From positions 434,001 to 498,000 of the forward strand of contig NW_027017954.1 of assembly GCF_032854445.1 (NCBI RefSeq): DNA of 64,000 nt. The letters run 5' to 3'. This document shows positions 55,386 to 64,000 of this stretch, in pieces. This DNA comes from Liolophura sinensis. Its lineage: Eukaryota > Mollusca > Polyplacophora > Chitonida > Chitonidae. The position numbers were made by a program, and so were the translations under genes. Position 1 is the first letter of the stretch. Every line of letters starts with the position of its first letter. Under the pieces are notes generated by a model, which was given only the letters and a program-made list of their open reading frames with translations, was not told the DNA's origin and ran no database searches.

Positions 55386-57824
55386 TGTTTTATATGATCT
55401 TAACGCGGGTAATTCCTAGTTTAAACCCCAATAGATTGTCTTTACTATGTCCCAAGTATTTATTCATAAGTTATACATGTTTTGACTGGAATTGTTTAGA
55501 ATCTGTGATTCGAAAGAGACATTCATATACCAGCTGTGAACCTAGGTGCAGTTTAATCAGGTTTTATTTTGAACTGGACATAGAATACAAAGATTTACTC
55601 AAAACAAATGGCGAATACTTAAATGTAATAAATGTTGATGGTAGGCATAATACGATGACAATGGGTTTAGTATCTAACACCAGATGACATTCATTAATAC
55701 AACTTGACTAGTCTTCTGTGCATTGAGAAGGCATCACAAAACACAACATATTTTGTAGTAATATAACTTCGGGGATATTGGGAACGAAAACCCATGTATA
55801 GTGGTGTGAGGATGCTCACTCTCATAAAAGGTGGTAAACTAGGCTGATTACATTGAACATTATGTCATCAGCGATGTATAACCCAGTGCTATGCAGAGTG
55901 GATATTTACAACATTAAGTTCACAGTGTAGCACTTTATGGACAGACGGCAGGTGAAGCTATTTACTTCTCGCCTTCCAAATGTTCTACCCAGTGTGTGGG
56001 TTTGACAGAGTGTACAGGTTACGCCCTATTTCTCTTCGGAGGTAATCTAATTTTGCCCTAGATAAAAGATCAGGCATTCCGTATGAGCTTGTATGTAGTT
56101 GCCCCAATGCAGGAATGAAAAGAGTTAGGCGATTAACTGGATGATTAAAACATCTCTAACCTCACTATTTGCTCATTTGACAAATCTACACCGATATATA
56201 AACTAGTTATAATGTACAGAAGAGGGAGTATAAGTGTCAACTATAACATTCCAAAAACGTTCTGTAATATTTCTTATTTCCTTATGCTGATTTCTTATTA
56301 CGGTTCTAACAATGCTATTCTCAGATTAAGAAACTTGAATTATGCGTCGTTGTTGACTTTCTTAACCTAAGTAACAATGAATTTTAGAAGACATTCAGGT
56401 TAGCACTAAAACAGAAAGACATGTAAGACTGGCCGACTGGGAAAAATATATTAATCGCTGACGTTGCGGTGTTGAGCTTGATACTTCCTTAATCCTCCAT
56501 GACCCTGAAGCCGGTATAGAATTGGTAGATTGCGTATAAACAAATTGGATCGTGGTGTAAATTGTTGCTACAAGACCCTAACTTGAAGACTGACCGACTG
56601 ACCAATGGTCTTAGATCGATCAGAGTAAAATACCAAAATTAATGTATAAACATAAATATGAGAGCTGATAAAAGAATTATCGTGTGTTTGAGACAATGTG
56701 AATTATGGCCAAGTTCATGTGGTAACACCGCACTATAAGTCTTGATATGAGCAAAGCTGTGGTTATGTCTGTCACTGTGACTCACACGGTGCCCGTGGCA
56801 CAGGACAGTGTTCTTATATATAGAGCATTAGAATTATTTTCCATTTGGGTGTTAAAGTGTTACTGTGAAGAGATTATACATTTCAAGTTCGTTCCCTATC
56901 TCCGCTGCATATAGTACCCTTAACCACAGATTTATTTCATTCATCACTAAGAAACACTATACTTATACAAGAGCGCTAAATTTTAAAGGTAGAAGAAAGC
57001 TCAGAGTAAAACGCTGGTTAGTAACTTACATACATTGTGTTTGTGAATACTGTACACACTGTATGTGTTTTTGTAATAGGATCTATTCATAGATATGTGA
57101 TCAGAAGTCAGATAGAAATGGGAACGTATTTCATGGACACTCCATTACCTAGCTCAGAAGCCGAGTGATGGTTGTAGAACTCTTATATAGTATAATGGTG
57201 TTCATGTAGAAGGACACTGTGAAAGGCGAGGTAAGTAGAAACACTCATCAGCTTTCAACTGATACAATGATTTATTTCAAGTCTTTCTTTGCACGCCATA
57301 TTTGTGGCATTTGAGATAGGTTACTGCTAGTACAGAAAACTTGGTGACCCGGGGAGATCAGTGTCAAGCTGTTGCGTTACCGTACCTCGTCTTAACCGTA
57401 TACAACTAGGCATACGACACAGAGCCTGAATGCGTGTAAGCTTAAGACTTGTCAGTTGTTGAGTAAGTGTTACTTATAAACTTTTCTGGTAGCAATGATC
57501 TTAATCACCCCACCTGTACAGTCCTGTATCTCCTCATCAGTGATATCTCATCCGGTATGTGCCCATTCTCTTGTTTCATTGTTTCCGTTAGTATACTGGA
57601 GCAAATTAGGGAATGTACGTATATCTGTCTCAACCTACACTGATGGATATACTCAATGCGCATCAAATCACACACACGTTGTATCCATACTAAAGAAAAT
57701 GTTACTTCAGCCTGTCGTATGATTACCAATTAGTTTATAACATTAATACTTTACCAGTACAGCGGAACTTACCCATCAGCAAAAGGGACGTGCACAATTT
57801 TTAAGCCATTCCACCGAAGAAATG

Positions 57825-57897
57825 TGTTTGATTGGTGTTTTACGCCGTACTGAAGAATATTTCACATATACAAAGACGGCCAGCATTACGGTGGCAG
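57825..57897 (-). repeat. SINE-1 tail fragment (in copy B)
   Basis: TTTGATTGGTGTTTTACGCC and CGGCCAGCATTACGGTGGC; same place in the unit as 54940-55010, so it predates the duplication. Confidence 0.8.
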
Positions 57898-59264
57898 GGG
57901 GAGCTGGGGTGGGGGGTTGGTGGGGTTGGGGAGGAGGAGGTTGCGGTTGGAGTAAAAAATTACTTCGAGAATTCCAGTGCCAGTCTGACTTAAAATGACT
58001 TCGTTATCAGGAAGTAGTTTCGATTCACTCCATTTTAACTACAAATATATCGCCGTCCGACATACCATAGACAACTGACACGATTGATAGCGTTTTGTTT
58101 TTCATTTTTCTTGAATATACCTGAAAGATAACACGAGTATAATTATGTGGTAGTACATAATAACTATGTCATCTGGGATGGTTCCATCAATGGCAAGCTG
58201 CCGTGTATCAGTATGGGACTGCTGACTGAAAGCATGACGATATATTCAGAGATTTGATGCTGATCTTTGGAATGAGAAAACAATATTTTGGTTATTTCTT
58301 TGACGGCAAACCATCCCACACATGGAGATAAAACCTAAATTTTTCTTTAAATTTAGAATGTTAAAGAAAGCCTTGTTGTGTATTCTCTTTGCGTCTCCGT
58401 ATAGAAACATTCTTAGTTTGTTTTGGTTCAGTATTATCCTTCAGTAACAATATTTGAACATTATTGACGTCAATAACAGCGATACTTTGTGCTCGGGATC
58501 CTCTCATCGATGTTAGGCTGTCATTAGTTATATTAGGTATTAGATATTATTGACAGGTTAATTCACGTGTCATCCTTGGCGATGATGTAGTCGGCCGCCA
58601 CTACCCCTCCGCTCCCCCACCACCACATATGTTACTTTGGCCCTTCTCTTGCCCAAACTGTGGAACCTCACACCCTATCAACATTTAGGTAAGAGAAACC
58701 AAACATAAAAATAAAATTTTTTTATGATCTTAACCCGGGTACTTCCTGGTTTACTATAGGTTGTGCCAAAAGTAGTTATTCATCAGGTATATACGTTCTG
58801 ACTGGAGTTATATAGAATCTATTATTCGAAAAAGGCATTCGTATACCAGGCGTCAACCAATAGGGACCTTCCAGGTCAATACTCGCAAGGCCGGTTCCCC
58901 AAAACGACGTATAACACAAACCATCACAGAACTAAGTCCTGCCCCCTCAGGACCAGGCGGAACCAAACACAATCATGAAACAGAGCGCCAGAAATCCCGG
59001 ACGCTCTGTCCGTATTTACTTACAAGAGAATTGCACTCACTGCTAAGAAACCTGGAGCGAAGGCGTTTGATGGAACAACCTTGACACACTAGTTTTTGCA
59101 GTATTATCTTGTAACGTTGATTGAGGGCAAATAGAGAACATTATTTTAAAAAAGGATAACCAAAAAGAACACAATACAAAAGAAGTAAACTACATTGGCG
59201 ACAAGACAGGTGACACTGCCTTAGTGTGCTTTTGGGTTCACTACGCCCGAGGTGAATAGCTGGC

Positions 59265-59385
59265 CAGCGTGGTGCAGTCACCCAAGAGCCTCTCACTAAT
59301 GCAGCCCTTTTTTCCGACCATACGTGGGAAGGTCTCTCAGCAAACTGTAAAACACTGATCAAGTAAATAAATGAAATAAATCAGT
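59265..59385 (+). repeat. SINE-1, internally deleted
   Basis: Head remnant CAAGAGCCTCTCACTAATGC, then CATACGTGGGAAGGTCT joined to GTAAAACACTGATCAAGTAA. Confidence 0.75.
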
Positions 59386-60507
59386 GTGATCTCCACGTAT
59401 GCACTTGTCCGGGATATACGTTATCTAGGCAAAGATCCGATTGACTGTGTGAAGGGGAGTCTTCTCAATTTGAGTGCTAAGTTTACACAGCGCTACTTTA
59501 ACTGTTGTTGACGTTCCCGCAGAACAATTTCTCTCTCCATGCTGTGAATTGTTTGCTATTGGAAGACACACTAGGGAAACCACAACATATTTGAGTTGTT
59601 AACAGCATAAGTATTTCATAAAGTATAACGTGAAATTATTATAACTGACGGCTTTGTGGTGTTGCAGAAAATGCCATTTCGACAAATTGGATAGACAATA
59701 GATATTTCACGGAGAGCAGTTTAATCAGGTTTTATGTTGAACTGGACAAAGAATACAAAGTTTTACTCCAAACAAATGGCGAATATTTAAATGTAGCAAA
59801 TGTTAATGGTAGGCATAAAACGATGACACTGGGTATAGTATCTATGCCTCAAAACACCAGATGACATTCATTAATACAACTTGACCAGTCTTCTGTGCAT
59901 TGAGAAGGCATCAGAAAACACAACATAATTTGTAGTAAGATAACTTCGGGGATATTGGGAACAAAAACCTATTCATAGAGGTGTCAGGACGGCCACTCTC
60001 ACATAGAAGGATGGGAAGCTAGGCTGATTACGTTGAGTATTATATCATCAGCGATGTATAACCCATGCTATGCTATTTACAGCATTCAGTTCACATTGTA
60101 GCACTTATGGACAGACTGCTGGTGAATCTATTTACCTGTTGTTATCCAAATATCCTACCCAGCGTGTGGGTTTGACATGTTATGCTCTGTTTCTCTTCGG
60201 AGGAAATCTTATCTTGCCCAAGATAAAAGGTCGGGCATTCCCTATAAGCTGTGGTAATATCATCTGGTTCTTTGCAAAGGCCAAGTAGTTCCACCATTGT
60301 TGGAATCAAAAGAGTTAGGCTTGACTGGACGATTGAAGGGCCTCTTGTCTGTTCGAGTTATTAGCTCATTTGAGAAATGTACACCAATATATAAACTAGT
60401 TATAATGTACACTGATGGGGAAGTATAAATGTCTACTACAGTTGTTCTGTAATATTGTGTCTTTTTCCCAAGTTGGCCTAATAGGTCAACAAAACTCTCA
60501 AAAAGAC

Positions 60508-60600
60508 TTGTCGTCGCTGCTCTGGTTTTACTCTCTATACTGTACGTCCATTACACTGACGTCAATGCTCTGGGTTTACTCTCTGTATTGTACGTTTTTT
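60508..60600 (+). repeat. Two units of the 51-bp repeat
   Basis: GTCGTCGCTGCTCTGGTTTT and CAATGCTCTGGGTTTACTCT match the intron 24 array at 39335. Confidence 0.8.
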
Positions 60601-61279
60601 TAAGACATTGTATTCCTGCATAAACCAGGTTTCTGCTGATGGACTAAGCATCCCCGAGGCCTGGTCCCTTTGCACTGTTTTAATGTGATTGTATGTTAAA
60701 TGTGATGACAACACAATATTTTGAGTAATTCTAGACCACTGACGTCTAATACATGGCAATTAATATCACTGCGGAATCCACTTTGTCCCTTCCGATTTCT
60801 TATTACGGTTCTGTGAATGTTATTATTTGATTAAGAAACTTCAGTCGACTTTCAGAAACAACCTTAATAACAATGGCGGTTATAAGACATCCAGGTTAGC
60901 ACTAAAACAGAAAAAAATGTAAAACTGGTCGACTGGAAAAATTGTATATTTATCACTGATGTTGCGGCTTTGAGTTTGATACTTCCTTGATCCTCCTTGA
61001 TCGGTATGCAGTTGGTATATTGCGCATAAGAGAGGTTGTGTCGTGGAAATTGTTGTTATTATTGGTGTAAGACCCTAACTTCAAGACTGATTGTCGGACA
61101 AACCACTGATCACTTACCATACATCGGCGTAAAACAGCAGTCCTGATTGAAATATGTAAAGAAAAACAGATATACAAACAGTAAATTGAGCTGGTAACAT
61201 CCCAAGGGGTGTCAGTCATCATTTTCTTGATTTCGCATGTGAAGTTGTCGAAATTTTAAACAATAACATTTTGAACGTA

Positions 61280-62645
61280 ACCGTTATCAAACAGTAATAG
61301 TTACCAAACCCACAATAATCTCCATCACAACCCGGGTCAATCGTTACTCCAACTCGCATTAATCGTTACCCCAACCCAAAGTAACAGTTACCCAACCCGT
61401 AATAATCGTTATCACAACCTAATAATCGTTATCACAACCCACAGTAAAAAATTACCTAACTCACAATAGTCGTTATCACATCCCGCTCTAATCGTCACTC
61501 CAACTCGCAATAATCCTTACCCCAACCAACAGTAATAGTTACCCAACCCACAGTAATAATTACCCCAACACACAGTAATAGTTACACAACCAGCAGTGAT
61601 CATTATGACCACCCGTAGGAATAGTTACCCAACTCACAGTAATCGTTATTACGACATACAGTAATAGTTACCCCAACTCCCAATAATCGTTATTACAATC
61701 TGCAGTAATCGTTACCCCAACCCACAGTAATAGTTACCCAACGAGCAGTAATCGTTATCACAACCCGTAGTAATACTAACCCAACTCACAGTAATCGTTA
61801 TCACAACCCGCAATAATTGTTACCCCAACCCACGGTAATCGTCACCCATCAGGCGGTAATCGTGACCCCAACCCACAGTAATAATGTCCCCAACTCGAAA
61901 TAATTATTATCACAGCCCGCAACAGTCGCTACTCCAACCCACAGTAATAGTTACCCAACCCACAGCAATAGTTACCCCAACCCACAGTAATACTTACCCA
62001 ACCCACAGTAATACTTACCCAACTCACAGTAATATTTACCGGCCCGGATAGCACAGTTGGTAAAGCGTCAGCTTCGGGAGCGGTAGATCCAGGATCAATC
62101 CTTGATCCAGTCATCCTCTTTCGACTTTAAAAGAGGATCTTGTAACTTCCTTGCTTGGCGTTCAGCATGAAGGGAATAGTGCAACGACTGATTGACCCGT
62201 ATCAGTATAATGGCGGGGCGGCTTACTCGTCTCGGTGAAGCAGCACTAAATTAAAGAGCGGTGGAAATCCGTCCTGCAACAAGGAGGCACATTACACGTA
62301 CATGCACCCTAAGGATTCCTTTGTCGTCATATGACTGAAAAATTGTTGAGTACGACGGTAAGCCCCAAGCACTCACTCACAGTAATATTTACCCCAACCC
62401 ATAGTAATAGTTACCTAACTCACCCAACTGTTGGTTGTAATCGTTATTACAACCAACAGTAGTAGTTACCCCAACTCCCATTAATTGTTGTCACAGTAAT
62501 TGTTAACTCATCCCACAGTTATAGTTACCCAACCCGAAATAATCGCCATCACAACCTGCTGTAATAGTTACCCCCAACTATTAATAATCGTTATCACATC
62601 CCGCAATAATCGTTATCCCAACCCACAGTAATCGCTACCGCAACT
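61280..62645 (+). repeat. ~21-bp minisatellite, 1.0 kb plus inserted SINE
   Basis: Dozens of units of two alternating kinds: CCCACAGTAATAGTTACCCA and CGCAATAATCGTTATCACAA. Split by SINE-2 at 62041-62380. A perfect 14-bp stem (CTGTTGGTTGTAAT, loop CGTT) lies at 62428-62459. Confidence 0.92.
62041..62380 (+). repeat. SINE-2, full length (reference copy)
   Basis: 340 bp from GGCCCGGATAGCACAGTTGG (A-box-like) with B-box-like GGATCAATCCTTGATCC to ACTCACTCAC. Flanked by AGTAATATTTACC at 62028-62040 and 62381-62393, a 13-bp target-site duplication (the host repeat resembles it, so weigh it accordingly). Confidence 0.9.
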
Positions 62646-62950
62646 CAAAAGAACTCAAACTGTGTCCTAATTGTACAAGTATGTATAGGCCTATAGTGCT
62701 GTCGAATACGTTTTTGTAAAATTTGATGTGATTGTTACCAAATCTTCTTGATTACCATTTAAAATCAAACGGCGCTAAACAGGAAATTAAAACAGGTTGT
62801 AAATAGGGGGTCCAGGTTTATTCCCGTCTCGCCTAATTTTGAACTGGCCTAACTGGGGGATGGGACCTTCTTCGCATCACCGCGCGTTACTCAACAGATC
62901 TACACCTTGCATGCTTTTGTGGAGGGCTGGACGATGTTTGAATTGAGAAT
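62646..62950 (+). other. No feature seen
   Basis: Unique sequence between the minisatellite and the decayed coding fragment. Confidence 0.5.
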
Positions 62951-63330
62951 ATGGCAGAAGCAAACGTCACTGAAGCAGCATTAAACCTGGCCGATTACGT
63001 CACTCAAACTTGATTTGAAGGCCACTTTCTCCCCCCTGTCAGGAATCAACACAGAAACGATGGACCTTGCAAAACATATCATTTGGAGGGATGGCACAGA
63101 AGACTGAACGGTGGTGATGATGGCCCATCCAAACGTGTTTAAGACTACACTGACTCTGAGAAAAGAACAGGCTTTAAACGAGGATACTACAGCTGGAGAG
63201 TGGCGCCCTTCCTCCCTTGAAAAAGAGAAAGCATCGAAATATTGATGATCCTTCTTGACCAGAGCTCTGACCAGTGATCTGAAAACGCCCATCCAGTTTG
63301 CAGATGCAGCGTCAGCGTACCTTTCATAAT
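62951..63330 (+). pseudogene. Decayed coding fragment, protein not recognised
   Basis: ATG opens MAEANVTEAALNLADYVTQT then stop. One frame on: LKLDLKATFSPPLSG..TMDLAKHIIWRDGTED, TGA, MMAHPNVFKTTLTLRKEQAL..GEWRPSSLEKEKASKY, stop. Another frame: SFLTRALTSDLKTPIQFADA..YLS, stop. The pieces are collinear and protein-like in composition, so this looks like one gene or transposon ORF broken by two frameshifts and a stop. The 103-codon minus-strand frame over it (63292-62981) is probably its shadow. Confidence 0.4.
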
Positions 63331-63899
63331 TGTGTTCTGCTAATTGTGTTCTGCTAATTGTGTTCTGCTAAATAGCACATGTGTGTCATATGTGTAACCC
63401 TTATGTTAATTTGACTGATACCTGGTATTGGCATTTCGCCAAATCGATTTTAGGTAGGCGAATTACAAAGTAGGCAAAAGGCGAAGACACCTGGTCCCAG
63501 TACCTAGTGATCCATGCTATGAGCGACTATTAAAGGGTCAACAATGTGTATCGCTTATGATCCGCTCTATCAGCAACGGCTTTCCATTCGTCCTGCTGGA
63601 GGGCGAATCCCAAGGTGGGGTGTCCTGGGTCTGTCTCGCTGCTATCTGCCATTTCTGTTAGGACCGGTTGACATTTTTTCTCATTTTTAACGCGCCAGGG
63701 AACTATTTAAAGGTATTCAAAATCTTCCTAACACTCTCGTATTACATAAGGGCAGATGCATCATTCTCGCCATTAGCTGTGTGATGCCTTAAATATTGTA
63801 ACAAAGTTAAATAACACACATTTAACATGGTCTTAAATGAGATCCTGGGGCCTAATTTTAAGTCAGTGTGGAACTTACTAAACATATTGGATTGATTTG
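63331..63899 (+). other. No gene; short direct repeat and a dispersed segment
   Basis: CTAATTGTGTTCTG is repeated three times at 63325-63370. About 63490-63880 matches 46780-47200 in several blocks (AGTACCTAGTGA, GGGAACTATTTAAAGGTAT, ACATGGTCTTAAATGAGA). Confidence 0.6.
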
Positions 63900-64000
63900 A
63901 TTATTTATTTATTTGATATTTTGATTTATTTATGTATTCGTTTGATGGGTGTTTTACACCGTACTTAAGAATATTTCACTTAAACGACGGCGGCCAGCAT
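63900..64000 (-). repeat. SINE-1, running off the window
   Basis: TTTATTTATTTGATATTTTG, then GGTGTTTTACACCGTACTTA and GACGGCGGCCAGCAT at the right edge. Confidence 0.88.

Larger units (their letters stand above)
52830..56720 (+). repeat. ~4-kb tandem duplication, copy A
   Basis: TTAGAATTATTTTCCATTTG (52870), AAGTCAGATAGAAATGGGAA, TATAGTATAATGGTGTTCAT (54311) and GACATTCAGGTTAGCACTAA recur in the same order at 56827, 57107, 57188 and 60890. Roughly 85-90% similar by eye. No coding motif. Confidence 0.85.
56817..61090 (+). repeat. ~4-kb tandem duplication, copy B
   Basis: Follows copy A almost directly. It lacks the 53231-54310 insertion and carries ~850 bp (about 58858-59712) absent from copy A at 55530. 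Confidence 0.85.

Noticed and set aside
62981-63292. 103-codon minus-strand frame as a gene
   Set aside because: The plus strand over the same bases gives more protein-like, collinear pieces; the minus frame looks like its shadow.

Overview
The window looks like one piece of a metazoan nuclear genome, most probably a mollusc and perhaps a bivalve. The evidence is small phase-1 exons separated by long AT-rich introns, many copies of two tRNA-derived SINE families (one ending in AAATAAATAAAT, one ending in ACTCACTCAC), MITE-like hairpins, a Ty3/gypsy-class retrotransposon, and a cysteine-rich receptor gene of a kind that is expanded in molluscs. The species assignment is inference. There are no prokaryotic features.

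2-40691 (+): the 3' part of a receptor-type protein tyrosine phosphatase (RPTP) gene, read exon by exon from splice sites, phase and protein motifs. Reading order is: the end of a fucolectin-like (FTP, F5/8C-like) domain; a run of MEGF-type EGF-like exons, all phase 1-1; one transmembrane exon; a juxtamembrane tail with a YENH motif; PTP domain D1 (YDHSRVVL, WPDHG, HCSAGIGRTGT); PTP domain D2, whose signature is changed to HCRDGVTKSG; and a stop at 40689. Most exons are intact. However, D1 carries a frameshift at the 23080/23521 junction and an in-frame TAG at 26900-26902, and D2 has a donor-phase clash at 33126/36139. The allele is therefore either a recent pseudogene or is spliced unusually.

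At three exons of this gene (ending 3545, 24381 and 33126) the exon 3' end plus its splice donor has been amplified into a tandem array that fills the start of the next intron. I regard this as the most unusual pattern in the window. The EGF region has also been reshaped. Exons 4 and 5 are near-identical. Exon 6 has lost conserved cysteines. Exon 7 lies in a ~2 kb segment repeated at 8190-10216 and 14590-16613. Between the two copies sits a broken LTR retrotransposon (10217-14589, minus strand) with integrase upstream of RNase H and the reverse transcriptase deleted.

40692-48072: non-coding, with tandem repeats of ~50 bp, a long CA repeat, SINEs and a foldback element. 48073-49799 (+): the 3' end of a second, related receptor gene. 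It has an EGF exon relic, a transmembrane exon and a juxtamembrane exon with the same phases and nearly the same lengths as in the first gene, but a short tyrosine-motif tail replaces the phosphatase domains. 49800-64000: no convincing intact gene. It holds a ~4 kb tandem duplication (about 52830-56720 and 56817-61090) with a 1.08 kb LTR-like insertion in the first copy, a ~21 bp minisatellite (61280-62645) with a SINE inserted in it, a decayed unidentified coding fragment (about 62951-63330), and a SINE running off the right edge.
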